From NCBI RefSeq assembly GCF_900176355.1, contig NZ_FWXI01000024.1, forward strand, positions 1 to 64,000: a DNA stretch of 64,000 nucleotides, in the 5' to 3' direction. This stretch comes from Sporomusa malonica. GTDB taxonomy: Bacteria > Bacillota > Negativicutes > Sporomusales > Sporomusaceae. The notes below the pieces were generated by a model, which saw nothing but the letters and a program-made list of their open reading frames with translations, made no database searches and was not told the DNA's origin. The position numbers and the translations under genes are program-made. Of this stretch, positions 42,725 to 51,249 are shown piece by piece (position 1 is the stretch's first letter; every line of letters begins with the position of its first letter).

Positions 42725-43930
42725 GTGAGCAATAAAAAGATCCAAAAATTCCCCAAGCTATGGGTCAGTCCGGCCGAAGCCGTGTTTTTTATTGCCGGAA
42801 TCCTGTTTTTACTTGGTACAGTAAATATTTTTAGTGCTAGCTTTGTTCTTGGCGGACAACTGTTCCAGGATGGCTACTTTTTCGTAACCCGTCATCTGGT
42901 GTCTTTTGGTATTGGGTTTGTGGCCTTGCTGGTGGTGGCGGTCATTGATTACCGCAAAATTAGCCGAGGCTGGCTGGTGCTTGCCCTAATTGCTGCTATC
43001 GGGCTGCTGATTGCTGTCCATTTTGGCGGGGAATATGCGAATGGCGCCAGGCGCTGGCTTAAGATTGGAAGCTTTCAGTTTCAGCCGTCCGAAATTGCTA
43101 AACTTATTACCATTATGGTTACGGCCGCCTATTTAGGCGTGCAGCTTGATCGGGGGCACCCTATATCCCTTAACTCATGGCCGCTGGGAGTAACGCTGGT
43201 TATGGGTGTACTGGTGCTTAAGCAGCCTGATATGGGGACCGCCGCCGTTATTGTTGGCTTGAGCCTGGTGATGTATATTTTAGCAGGTATTCCTAAACAA
43301 GAACTTACCCTTTTAGGTATAACTGCGGTAGGTATGACCATCTATCTGGTATATGCTGCTGCCTACCGGGCTGAGCGGATCTGGGCCTGGCTTGATCCAT
43401 GGGCTTATCAACAGACATCAGGCTATCAGACAGTGCAGTCACTTTTGGCGATTGGTTCAGGCGGCCTATTTGGATCCGGCCTAGGTATGGGGGCCAGTAA
43501 GTTTCACTATTTACCTGAAGCCCATACCGACTTTGCTTTTGCTGTATTATGCCAGGAAATGGGGTTTGTGGGAGCTGGGCTGATACTTATGCTCCTGGGA
43601 GCAATGGCTTGGTATGGGCTGCAAATTGCCCGCCGCGCCCCTGATGGCTACGGCTTTATGCTGGCAGTAGGTGTGACAACCCTGGTGGTGGGACAGGCTG
43701 TCGGTAATATAGCTATGGTATCAGGGGTCGTTCCGGTGACTGGTGTACCGCTGCCGTTCATTAGCTTTGGTGGTACGTCACTTATTGTCAATTTTGCAGC
43801 CATCGGTCTCTTAATTAGTGTTGGTCGCAGGACCTGCGCCAAAGGCTTTCAGCCAGGTCAAGCCAATCCGCCGTCTAACCGCTCAAAGCTAAAACTGGTG
43901 AAGAAGGAAGGACGTCCGACTCGGGCTTAA
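42725..43930 (+). CDS. FtsW/RodA/SpoVE family glycan polymerase
   Basis: A 401-residue SEDS-family peptidoglycan polymerase with about ten membrane helices. Family motifs: F-Q-P-S-E-I-A-K near 120, Q-P-D-M-G-T-A near 160, S-G-Y-Q-T-V-Q-S-L-L-A-I-G-S-G-G-L-F-G near 230-248, and H-T-D-F-A-F-A-V near 265. The S-G-Y-Q and I-G-S-G-G-L pattern fits FtsW/SpoVE better than RodA. GTG start behind AAAGGAGCGTCAGC. No mur or spoV genes nearby, so it may be an accessory, sporulation-linked copy. Confidence 0.9.
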   Translation: MSNKKIQKFPKLWVSPAEAVFFIAGILFLLGTVNIFSASFVLGGQLFQDGYFFVTRHLVSFGIGFVALLVVAVIDYRKISRGWLVLALIAAIGLLIAVHFGGEYANGARRWLKIGSFQFQPSEIAKLITIMVTAAYLGVQLDRGHPISLNSWPLGVTLVMGVLVLKQPDMGTAAVIVGLSLVMYILAGIPKQELTLLGITAVGMTIYLVYAAAYRAERIWAWLDPWAYQQTSGYQTVQSLLAIGSGGLFGSGLGMGASKFHYLPEAHTDFAFAVLCQEMGFVGAGLILMLLGAMAWYGLQIARRAPDGYGFMLAVGVTTLVVGQAVGNIAMVSGVVPVTGVPLPFISFGGTSLIVNFAAIGLLISVGRRTCAKGFQPGQANPPSNRSKLKLVKKEGRPTRA

Positions 43931-44054
43931 ACCCTAGTGTTTAAAGGTTCCCTTTTACGGTAATAATTACTAATGAAATGATATTTATATTCATCATTAG
44001 TGATTGAAATTGACTTATAACGTCCAGATGCTAGGCGTCATGCAGATGGGCGTT

Positions 44055-44084
44055 AGAAGGCAATTTCCTTAAAGGGGGCCTTCT
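44055..44084 (+). promoter_or_regulatory. Hairpin enclosing a ribosome binding site
   Basis: AGAAGGC (44055-44061) pairs with GCCTTCT (44078-44084), enclosing AAAGGGGG, the ribosome site of the next gene. Translation control is possible. Confidence 0.4.
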
Positions 44085-44087
44085 CTT

Positions 44088-44363
44088 ATGGTCTGGTTAA
44101 TTCGAGCAGGAGCATACCTTTTTAGCGGCTTAACAGTATGGCAGTTTATTCAGGGAGTTGGGACACCAGAGGCAGTAACCATGTCCCACCACCTGGCACT
44201 TGATCAGCCCCATGGGATGGTGTTTGGTGTATGTGCCGGTTTTAGTGCATATACTGGTCTGGATGTTACGCTAATCCGCTTGGCCTGGGCATTGTCGGTG
44301 CTATACCATGGGGCAGGGATTGCTTTGTACATTTTGGCATTCCTCATCATGCCTGTTGCATAG
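44088..44363 (+). CDS. PspC domain protein, 91 aa
   Basis: A small membrane protein with the PspC core V-F-G-V-C-A-G-F-S-A-Y-T-G-L-D-V-T-L-I-R-L-A-W followed by a hydrophobic helix (L-Y-I-L-A-F-L-I-M-P). PspC proteins are linked to the envelope stress response. The N-terminal 40 residues add one more hydrophobic segment. A copy of the 90-nt element begins 4 nt after the stop. Confidence 0.82.
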   Translation: MVWLIRAGAYLFSGLTVWQFIQGVGTPEAVTMSHHLALDQPHGMVFGVCAGFSAYTGLDVTLIRLAWALSVLYHGAGIALYILAFLIMPVA

Positions 44364-44367
44364 TGTA

Positions 44368-44457
44368 TAAAGAAAACACGGCTTGCGCCAAGCCTTTGGC
44401 GACGGCGGAAGTCGATGTTGCCCTTATCCAGACGGAAAGTTATACTTTCTTACAGGA
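44368..44457 (+). repeat. Dispersed 90-nt structured element, copy B
   Basis: Differs from copy C (54779-54868) at only 3 of 90 positions. It begins TAAAGAAAACACGGCTTG, right after the PspC gene stop, and ends TACAGGA. Predicted parts: a hairpin in CGCCAA-GCCT-TTGGCG that competes with GGCTT/AAGCC, a GTC...GAC pairing, and GAAAGT-TAT-ACTTTC. A terminator hairpin follows 9 nt later. Confidence 0.8.
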
Positions 44458-44466
44458 GAATAGTAG

Positions 44467-44501
44467 ATTCGGTAGGCTTTCAGGCCTGCCGAATTTTTTT
44501 T
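44467..44501 (+). terminator. Terminator after copy B of the element
   Basis: ATTCGG-T-AGGC pairs with GCCT-G-CCGAAT, then T8. Confidence 0.9.
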
Positions 44502-44573
44502 ATGCCGATGCGGTGACATTTGCTTGTCGATTCACATAAAATACACTAGGTTAGTGAGAGGAGGCTTTTCTTT

Positions 44574-44945
44574 GTGAGAAAAAAGACCAGAAGTCCAATG
44601 TATGTTAAGCCCGGAAAAAACAAAGTCATGGAAATGAAAGATGACCTTCATGACATGGATGATATGTGTGAGATGGAGATGGATGACATGGACGATATGG
44701 ACGATATGTGTGAGATGGAAGACGAAATGGACGATATGCCTGCTAATAAACAGTGCTATGGCAAACATATGGGCGGAATGAAAGGCATGGATAAAAACAT
44801 GTGTGACAAGATGCCTGAGTGCATTCTGCTGGCACACGCCTATGTTCCGTGGCAGACTTATGAAAAAGCTTTTACTCCACCAGAGGCGCTCATGAAGGGC
44901 ACGCTGTTTCCAGAACTTTGGGGCGTCTACCCAATACCGAAATAG
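44574..44945 (+). CDS. cotJA: CotJA-like spore coat protein with Asp/Met-rich extension
   Basis: The C-terminal half (A-Y-V-P-W-Q-T-Y-E-K-A-F-T-P-P-E-A-L-M-K-G-T-L-F-P-E-L) is the CotJA signature. CotJA is a small coat component made with CotJB and CotJC under mother-cell control. Residues about 19-58 are an unusual run of Asp, Met and Glu (D-M-D-D-M-C-E-M-E repeated), not part of the usual 80-residue protein, and could bind divalent metal. GTG start behind GAGGAGGCTTTTCTTT. First gene of cotJABC; 24 nt to cotJB. Confidence 0.9.
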   Translation: MRKKTRSPMYVKPGKNKVMEMKDDLHDMDDMCEMEMDDMDDMDDMCEMEDEMDDMPANKQCYGKHMGGMKGMDKNMCDKMPECILLAHAYVPWQTYEKAFTPPEALMKGTLFPELWGVYPIPK

Positions 44946-44969
44946 ATTAAGCATGGAGGTGTAGAGTAA

Positions 44970-45227
44970 GTGAAGTATGAAAAACAAATAATGATGCTTA
45001 GAAAAATTCAGGAGATGGAGTTTGTTGCTATAGAGCTTAACCTTTATCTTGACACCCATCCCTGTGACCGGGATGCGATTAATGATTTTAACTGTGCAGT
45101 AGAAGTGCTGCAAAAGTATAAAGAAAAGTATGAAGCTGAATATGGGCCGCTCCTGAACTTTGGTTTTGGCGGCGCGTCCCGGGAGCCGTGGCAGTGGGTC
45201 CAAGGGCCTTGGCCGTGGGAATTATAA
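44970..45227 (+). CDS. cotJB: CotJB spore coat protein
   Basis: An 85-residue CotJB protein with I-Q-E-M-E-F-V-A-I-E-L-N-L-Y-L-D-T-H-P and the Y-G-P-L end typical of the family, then a Trp/Pro-rich tail (W-Q-W-V-Q-G-P-W-P-W). Made in the mother cell and needed for CotJ complex assembly. GTG start behind GGAGGTGTAGAGTAA. Confidence 0.93.
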   Translation: MKYEKQIMMLRKIQEMEFVAIELNLYLDTHPCDRDAINDFNCAVEVLQKYKEKYEAEYGPLLNFGFGGASREPWQWVQGPWPWEL

Positions 45228-45251
45228 TTTTGTGATAGGGGAGCAGTGGAT

Positions 45252-45851
45252 ATGTGGATATATGAAAAGAAACTTGAACATCCTGTACGCGTCACCTGCC
45301 CGGACGTAAAATTTGCAAAAATGGTAATAACCCAATATGGAGGCCCTGACGGCGAGCTGTCGGCTTCGCTCCGGTATTTTAACCAACGCTATAGCATGCC
45401 GACAGATAAAGCTAAAGCTCTACTTACGGATATTGGAACAGAGGAACTCGCCCATATGGAAATGATTGCTGCACTGGTATATAAACTTGTTGATGGTGCT
45501 TCCTGCGAAGACTTTAAAGAAGCTGGCTGGGAAGGTCAGTATGTTCAGCATAATCATGGGCTTTTCTGGACAGATGCTAACGGCATCCCCTGGAGTGCTA
45601 AATATATCGCCTGTCTTGGCGATCCAATAACCGACCTTACGGAAGATATGGCAGCAGAGCAAAAAGCCCGTACTACTTATGAGCATCTGATTGCTTGTAC
45701 AGAAGACCCTTGTGTGAAAGATACTCTTCGTTTCCTCTGGGAAAGGGAGGTTGTTCACTTTCAGCGGTTTGGCGAGACCTTGAATGATGTGCAGGAGTGG
45801 ATGTGCAAGGCTAAGCATATGTGGAATGGGCATAAGTGTGGGTGTGAGTAA
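45252..45851 (+). CDS. cotJC: CotJC manganese catalase-like coat protein
   Basis: A 199-residue ferritin-like protein of the Mn-catalase family. The di-manganese ligands fall in E-L-S-A-S-L-R-Y (near 37), G-T-E-E-L-A-H-M-E (near 68) and the later A-E-Q-K-A-R and W-E-R-E-V-V-H-F segments. ATG 45252 is preferred, 8 nt after GGGGAG, giving the canonical start M-W-I-Y-E-K-K-L. It may detoxify H2O2 at the spore surface. The C-terminus is Cys/His/Lys-rich. Confidence 0.95.
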   Translation: MWIYEKKLEHPVRVTCPDVKFAKMVITQYGGPDGELSASLRYFNQRYSMPTDKAKALLTDIGTEELAHMEMIAALVYKLVDGASCEDFKEAGWEGQYVQHNHGLFWTDANGIPWSAKYIACLGDPITDLTEDMAAEQKARTTYEHLIACTEDPCVKDTLRFLWEREVVHFQRFGETLNDVQEWMCKAKHMWNGHKCGCE

Positions 45852-45913
45852 GTAGCTTAAGAGGTTGAGTAATAAGCATAATTGAAAGCAACCTGGCAAT
45901 CAAAGTGAACACG

Positions 45914-45965
45914 AAAGGGAATCGGTACGTTGTCTCAGGGACAACATACCGGTTCCCTTTGTTCT
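45914..45965 (+). terminator. Terminator of the cotJABC operon
   Basis: Long stem AAAGGGAA-CGGTA-GTTGTC with GACAAC-TACCG-TTCCCTTT, loop TCAGG, then TTTGTTCTT. Confidence 0.85.
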
Positions 45966-46117
45966 TCGTATCCCCCTGCATTAAGGGACATGGGTACTCA
46001 GAAAAATTAACCTGATAGTTCGTTACTTTTCGCCCTGCCCTGCGTTTATAGTATTAGAAAAATATGGCAGATAAAGAAATCCTGCCATTTAGCACCATGA
46101 AAAAGGAGGCTGAAAGG

Positions 46118-47980
46118 ATGAAACGATTATTTATCATCCTATTCCTAGTTTGTTTTATTACCACCACTTGGGCAGCTCCACTAAGCTTTGTAGACAAAGT
46201 TAAACAGGCTGCAATAGCAATGGAAATTAACGCGAATGGTATGCCGGTAGAGGATCTGCTGGCTCTATTGAGTGAGCAGAGCGGCATTCGCATCCTGGCT
46301 GTTCCAGAAGTAGCCGGAAGGAAGATTGATCTGAAGGTGACGGCAAGAGAGACGCTTGAACAGGTATTGAGTGCACTGAGCAAGAACTACCAGCTAACTT
46401 ACCGCCTCAACGAAAAGAGGAATGCCATCATTGTATTTCCAGCGCCATACCATGATGAATCATACAAGCTACCGTCCTCTAGCGTTATGAGCAGGGCTAA
46501 CTTGTTTGATGAGTGGCAACTTCGGGTAAGTATGGCTCCAGGGGTGGTAGGGCCATATCAGCATGGCGGGTCATTCGATACGGAAGAGTATAAAAGAAGC
46601 TATGACAACCAATATCAGGAGGTTGCTAGTTCACCAGTTTCTGTTCTTGCGACAGATGTGGATACTGCTGCTTATAGCAATGTACGCCGATTCCTCAATT
46701 CCGGTAAACTGCCACCGCCAGACGCAGTTAGAACAGAAGAAATGCTTAATTATTTCGCCCATGACTATCCGCAGCCAGATGGTGAGCATCCTATTTCGGT
46801 GACAACAGAGGTGAGTGCTTGTCCGTGGCAACCAGGTCATCAACTGGTGCTTATCGGTCTTCAGGGGAAAAACTTCGGGGCAGAAGAATTACCGCCCAGC
46901 AATCTGGTGTTTCTGATTGATGTCTCAGGATCAATGGCCGAACCCAACAAACTGCCGCTTTTACAGACGTCGTTCAAGATGCTGGTTAAGCAGTTACGGG
47001 AAGAAGATACGGTATCCATTGTAGTTTATGCCGGCCAGGCTGGAGTAGTGCTGGAACCTACTTCTGGAAGGGAAAGAACAAAAATCGACAAGGCCATCGA
47101 TAGCCTGAAAGCCGGCGGTTCAACAGCAGGTGGGGAGGGAATTCAACTGGCCTACCAAATTGCCCGGGAAAATTTTCGCCGGGATGGCAACAACAGGGTT
47201 ATTCTTGCTACAGATGGCGACTTTAACGTCGGCGTATCCAGTGAGGGAGAGTTGACGCAGTTGATCGAAGAGCGACGCAATGACGGGATTTTTCTTAGCG
47301 TGATCGGTGTTGGGACTGGCAACATCAAAGACAATAAGATGGAGGCACTGGCCGACAAGGGCAACGGTATGTACGCTTATCTTGACAACGCCCAGGAGGC
47401 GGCAAAGGTGATGGTTGGCCAGTTGGCCAGCACGCTGTATACCATTGCAAAAGATGTCAAAGTGCAGGTGGAATTTAATCCGCTACAAGTGAAGTATTAC
47501 CGGTTGATTGGTTATGAGAACCGGATTCAGGATAAACGTGATTTCCGTGACGATAAAAAGGATGCCGGTGACATGGGGGCCGGACATTCGGTCACAGTAC
47601 TCTATGAGGTGATTCCTGCCAACTCGCAGGAAGTGGTTGGAACGGTCGAGCCGCTGCTTTATCAGCGTTCTGAACCAGTGCCGAGCGAAGATCTGCTGCA
47701 AGTTAAAGTACGCTACAAGAAACCTGCCGAGAGTGCCAGTATTCTAATCGCCAAACATGTTGGCACTGACGAAACAGTAGAGGGATCATCAGCACGATTC
47801 CGGTTTGCTGCGGCTGTCGCCGAATATGCCCTGCTGCTGCGTAATTCGGAATTCAAAGGGCAGTCGTCTTACCCGCAGGTGCTAGAGATGGCTTCGGGAG
47901 CCAAAGGAAGAGATAACGAAGGCTATCGAGGTGAGTTCATCCGGCTGGTAGAAATCAGCCAGCTGCTGGATGAACGGTAA
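46118..47980 (+). CDS. Exported VWA domain protein (YfbK-like) with STN-like N-terminus
   Basis: A 620-residue exported protein: signal peptide (1-20, ending W-A-A), a secretin/TonB short N-terminal (STN)-like domain at about 25-105 (L-L-A-L-L-S-E-Q-S-G-I-R-I-L-A-V), the VWF_A N-terminal region, a von Willebrand A domain with intact MIDAS (L-I-D-V-S-G-S-M near 275 and A-T-D-G-D-F-N-V near 370), and a C-terminal DUF3520-like region. ATG 46118 lies 8 nt after AAAGGAGG; an in-frame start 18 codons earlier is rejected. Partner unknown; the STN domain suggests contact with an outer-membrane channel. Confidence 0.88.
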   Translation: MKRLFIILFLVCFITTTWAAPLSFVDKVKQAAIAMEINANGMPVEDLLALLSEQSGIRILAVPEVAGRKIDLKVTARETLEQVLSALSKNYQLTYRLNEKRNAIIVFPAPYHDESYKLPSSSVMSRANLFDEWQLRVSMAPGVVGPYQHGGSFDTEEYKRSYDNQYQEVASSPVSVLATDVDTAAYSNVRRFLNSGKLPPPDAVRTEEMLNYFAHDYPQPDGEHPISVTTEVSACPWQPGHQLVLIGLQGKNFGAEELPPSNLVFLIDVSGSMAEPNKLPLLQTSFKMLVKQLREEDTVSIVVYAGQAGVVLEPTSGRERTKIDKAIDSLKAGGSTAGGEGIQLAYQIARENFRRDGNNRVILATDGDFNVGVSSEGELTQLIEERRNDGIFLSVIGVGTGNIKDNKMEALADKGNGMYAYLDNAQEAAKVMVGQLASTLYTIAKDVKVQVEFNPLQVKYYRLIGYENRIQDKRDFRDDKKDAGDMGAGHSVTVLYEVIPANSQEVVGTVEPLLYQRSEPVPSEDLLQVKVRYKKPAESASILIAKHVGTDETVEGSSARFRFAAAVAEYALLLRNSEFKGQSSYPQVLEMASGAKGRDNEGYRGEFIRLVEISQLLDER

Positions 47981-48116
47981 TGATCGCAGCTTCGTCCAGT
48001 CAACGGCTCAGGTGGTAGGACCAATGTTATTTCGGTAGGTGACGGTAAGTCAAAACAGCAGGAACATTGTAGCTAGATGCCGAATAAAAGCACAAACATT
48101 TTAAGGGGGAGTCTAT

Positions 48117-48965
48117 GTGTACGTTGAAAACAAGCCGCAGACAAATGAAGAAATACTGGCGGCATTTAAATTAGTGCTTCCTTACCTTAACCGGATAGTT
48201 CGAGAAGATATGGCGGTTGGGCTTACCGATTTAAAAGAGTATATTGATTATCACCGCGCCAAAGAATACGAGTTAGATCTTCCAGCCGGTAAACCAATAA
48301 GGGGAATCAGTACTATTGAGGAATGTATCCGTACAGGCAAAGACACGTATGCCGATATCCCACCTGAGGTTTACGGCCGAACGATTAAAACGATATTCAC
48401 ACCAATCTACGGTGTAAATAAAGAAATAATCGGAACGTTGAGTTCAGGTATTGATCTAAAACATAGTCTTGATTTGGTGAATAATGTGGAAGAGTTGGCT
48501 AGTGCAACTAGTCAGGTTACCGAAAATGTTCGGCAAATTGCACAAAATGCAAGCGAACTTGCAACTTCAGGTCAACATGTATTTCAATTATCCCAAGATT
48601 TAGCTGAGAAGAATAAGCACACTTCTCAGGTTTTAGAATTCATAAAAAATATTGCAGCACAGACAAATTTGCTAGGTTTAAATGCAGCAATTGAAGCTGC
48701 TAGGGCGGGTGAACAGGGCAGAGGTTTTGCTGTTGTTGCTGAAGAGGTAAGAAAACTAGCTGAGCAATCGCAAGACGCTACAAAAAGGATTCAGAGTACT
48801 CTGCAAGAAATGAATCTTGCAGTAGCAGGGCTTGCCAAGTCTATAGAATCGACTGGGGCGATTAGCCAGGAGCAGGCAGCTACTACACAAGAGATAACAG
48901 CAGTCCTTGAGCGAATTAATGTCAATGCCAAGATATTAGAGGACTATGTAGCCCGTTATAAATAG
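48117..48965 (+). CDS. Soluble YfmS-like chemoreceptor
   Basis: A 282-residue cytoplasmic MCP without membrane helices. Residues 1-120 form a small sensor-like domain ([33 protein letters not shown]). Residues 130-282 form a short signalling hairpin ([16 protein letters not shown] near 183). Size and layout match Bacillus YfmS. GTG start behind AAGGGGGAG. Ligand unknown. Confidence 0.88.
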   Translation: MYVENKPQTNEEILAAFKLVLPYLNRIVREDMAVGLTDLKEYIDYHRAKEYELDLPAGKPIRGISTIEECIRTGKDTYADIPPEVYGRTIKTIFTPIYGVNKEIIGTLSSGIDLKHSLDLVNNVEELASATSQVTENVRQIAQNASELATSGQHVFQLSQDLAEKNKHTSQVLEFIKNIAAQTNLLGLNAAIEAARAGEQGRGFAVVAEEVRKLAEQSQDATKRIQSTLQEMNLAVAGLAKSIESTGAISQEQAATTQEITAVLERINVNAKILEDYVARYK

Positions 48966-49010
48966 AAAAAAGACAGGGAAGGTTCACATTGAATCGCCCT
49001 GTCTTTTTAT
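48966..49010 (+). terminator. Terminator of the soluble chemoreceptor gene
   Basis: AAAAAGACAGGG/CCCTGTCTTTTT, 12-bp stem with a 19-nt loop. Confidence 0.85.
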
Positions 49011-49056
49011 CATATAGCGTCTTGAACGCCCTCTGCGGGAACGGTCGTGGTTACTG

Positions 49057-49449
49057 TTAGGTTGGAGATATTAATTTATCCTCTTTTAGAATATGATCAA
49101 CAAGCCAGCTGATGACAAACTTCAAAATTTCTTTCAAGTAAGCATTTTGTTCATTATCGATTTGCGCATAGTCAATTGAGTTCATTTTGTCGATGAAGTC
49201 ATTATGTAAAACCTTATGTGATAAAAATTTCGGATACTTTGTGGCTAACATATGAGCTTCTTCTGCTGCAAAATGTTCTTTTGTATAATCTCGTAGTTCT
49301 TCAATAATAGCTACAATTGGATCATATTTGTCGGTAATTAATTCGTTATTTAGTAATGTATCGATTTCATTTGCAATCTCAAATAACTTTTTGTGTTGCT
49401 GATCAATTAGAGGGATACCGAGTTCATAAACATCTTTCCAGAGTACCAC
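49057..49449 (-). CDS. Bacteriohemerythrin
   Basis: A 130-residue di-iron O2-binding protein. The iron ligands are visible: H in D-Q-Q-H-K-K-L-F, H and E in E-H-F-A-A-E-E, H in S-H-K-V-L-H-N-D-F, and H with D in D-H-I-L-K-E-D. GTG 49449 is preferred, 8 nt after AAGGTGG. It probably buffers or senses oxygen in this anaerobe; it lies next to a chemoreceptor but in opposite orientation. Confidence 0.95.
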   Translation of the reverse strand: MVLWKDVYELGIPLIDQQHKKLFEIANEIDTLLNNELITDKYDPIVAIIEELRDYTKEHFAAEEAHMLATKYPKFLSHKVLHNDFIDKMNSIDYAQIDNEQNAYLKEILKFVISWLVDHILKEDKLISPT

Positions 49450-49612
49450 AAAAATAACCACCTTTTTTGTAGATTTATATTATATGACAGTTCTACAATG
49501 CGCAGGTAAATCCTGTTTGTAGGTTACATTTTAGTTAAAATCAATGGCAGGTAACCCTCCGCCTGTAAATAGTAAAACAAAGTAGGCCAATAAGAGGGAA
49601 ATAGAGGAAAAG

Positions 49613-49657
49613 TACAGAACCATAAGTCGTTATACGGCTTATGGTTCTGTATTTTTC
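49613..49657 (+). terminator. Orphan 14-bp terminator hairpin
   Basis: TACAGAACCATAAG/CTTATGGTTCTGTA then TTTTTC, 70 nt before the MFS gene. No gene precedes it on the plus strand within 600 nt, so it could end a small RNA or act as a leader attenuator. Confidence 0.65.
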
Positions 49658-49725
49658 TTAGGTTTAACGCTATCCGGTTTTAGCAAGCAGGGTATACGGT
49701 ACTTAGAAGGAGTGAGAATTTAAAA

Positions 49726-50898
49726 ATGAACAAGTTTAGCCTATGGTCAAAAGACTTTATTTTTTTGTGTATTGCTAACTTTTTTTATTTTGGAAGTTTT
49801 TATTTAATCTTGCCTATTCTTCCCCAATACGTAGTTGAACTCGGGGGGACTCCCAGTCAGATTGGACTGGTCACAGGATATTTTACCTTGGCATCAGTGG
49901 TGTTGAGGCCATATCTCGGAAAATATGCAGATGAACATGGGCGGAAAAGAGTGATGCTCTTCGGCGTGGGATTTTTTGCGCTACTTTTTGTGGTTTACAG
50001 TCAGGTACAGGAAGTAATTCCCCTATATATATTAAGGATTCTCCACGGGGTTGCCCATGGTGCATTTATAGCTGCTTGCTTTGCCTATGTTGCCGAGCTG
50101 GCCCCGGTTGAGCGCCGGGGCGAAGTCCTCGGGGTTTTTGGTGTGTCCAATGTAGTTGCTATGGCTCTTTTTCCTGCCTGGGGCATTGCCATTATCAAGA
50201 GTACCGGTAATTTTGCGGCGTTATTTACCCTTTCGTTCGCTATCGCGGCAGCCGCTTTTTTGGCGGTCGCGTTTGTCAAGGAAGTCAAGCCACAAGTGAA
50301 AAAAGCAAAAGCAGAGAGCATCTTTGTTGTAGCAAGGCAGCGGGCTGTATGGGTTGCATCACTCACATTGTTTGCTGCAGCGACCACCTATGGAGCAATT
50401 ATAACTTTTCTCCCGGTATATGCGCCTGAACGCGGAATCAGTAATTTTGGTGTATTCTTTTCTACTTACGCCGGTTTTACGCTAATTAGCCGGGTGGTGG
50501 CAGGAAAACTGTCTGACCGGTTTGGCAGACGAGCGGTGATTATTCCATTTATGTGCCTTGTAGCTATTGCCGTATTCTTCTTCCCGCTGCTATACGATAG
50601 TTATCTGTTGATGTTCATCGGTGGCTGCTTTGGACTGGGAATTGGAGCTTTCATGCCGGCTTTGAGTGCTTATGTGGTTGATGAGACAGCACCTAAGGAC
50701 CGGGGAAGCGCATTGGCTTTCTTTACAGCATTTATGGATTTGGGGATCACCGCTGGCTCGGTAGTGTTAGGTTTGGTCGGTGGATACCTGGGGTACGACT
50801 CAATGTTTGTAATTGGAGGAATCATTGTTGTTATGGGAATTTTGTTATTTGCTATTGGTACAAGAACGAGTTACTCTGCTCACGGGCGTACAGAGTAA
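49726..50898 (+). CDS. MFS transporter
   Basis: A 390-residue 12-helix major facilitator. The family loop G-K-Y-A-D-E-H-G-R-K-R-V (between helices 2 and 3) and the matching G-K-L-S-D-R-F-G-R-R-A (helices 8-9) are clear, and the fifth helix region resembles drug efflux types. Ribosome site AGAAGGAGTGA lies rather far (about 11 nt) from the ATG. Substrate unknown. Confidence 0.9.
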   Translation: MNKFSLWSKDFIFLCIANFFYFGSFYLILPILPQYVVELGGTPSQIGLVTGYFTLASVVLRPYLGKYADEHGRKRVMLFGVGFFALLFVVYSQVQEVIPLYILRILHGVAHGAFIAACFAYVAELAPVERRGEVLGVFGVSNVVAMALFPAWGIAIIKSTGNFAALFTLSFAIAAAAFLAVAFVKEVKPQVKKAKAESIFVVARQRAVWVASLTLFAAATTYGAIITFLPVYAPERGISNFGVFFSTYAGFTLISRVVAGKLSDRFGRRAVIIPFMCLVAIAVFFFPLLYDSYLLMFIGGCFGLGIGAFMPALSAYVVDETAPKDRGSALAFFTAFMDLGITAGSVVLGLVGGYLGYDSMFVIGGIIVVMGILLFAIGTRTSYSAHGRTE

Positions 50899-50912
50899 TT
50901 TGGCTCCGCAGG

Positions 50913-51233
50913 TTAGCTTTTCAGTTTAAAACTGGCACATGCTGTGTGTGTGTAATATTCTGCATTTCCTCCATTTACCTGGATGTTGTCTAACGTACAT
51001 AAGTTGTTACTATGATAAGTACAAGTCTCAACCGTGCACTTTAGACAGTCACATGAACCTGTGCTCAGTACATTATTTGTAAGCTCAGAGTACAGAAGGT
51101 TGTTCAAAAAAGAACCACAACAAGTAGATCGTTCTTCTTTAGCAGAACTGCCAACGATGTCAACGCAATTTGCATAGCATACAAAAGATTTATTGTGCGA
51201 ACAACTACTCACTTCACAGTTAATTTTAGCCAC
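50913..51233 (-). CDS. DUF1540 domain protein (two Cys-rich modules)
   Basis: About 106 residues with two DUF1540 modules, each a C-x4-C-x-H-x5-C-x-A/T pattern followed by a C-x-S/A-F end (residues about 5-42 and 60-103). Likely small metal-binding domains, common in anaerobic Firmicutes. The GTG start follows a G-rich ribosome site; coordinates of the start are accurate to about a codon. It sits 16 nt after rubrerythrin and is probably co-transcribed with it. Confidence 0.8.
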   Translation of the reverse strand: MAKINCEVSSCSHNKSFVCYANCVDIVGSSAKEERSTCCGSFLNNLLYSELTNNVLSTGSCDCLKCTVETCTYHSNNLCTLDNIQVNGGNAEYYTHTACASFKLKS

Positions 51234-51249
51234 TTTTAGGCCCCCCTTT

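Noticed and set aside
44368-44457. The 90-nt element as a c-di-GMP, cobalamin or other known riboswitch
   Set aside because: None of the conserved cores I know match, and the genes after the terminators are varied and partly convergent.
44641-44745. Tandem GATGAC/GATATG-like DNA repeats as a possible CRISPR-like or satellite array
   Set aside because: The periodicity comes from the Asp/Met codons inside cotJA; there are no spacers.
44532-45203. A 223-codon minus-strand frame opposite cotJAB
   Set aside because: Its His/Phe/Ile-rich content is the complement of the Asp/Met repeat; cotJA and cotJB have clear family signatures and ribosome sites.
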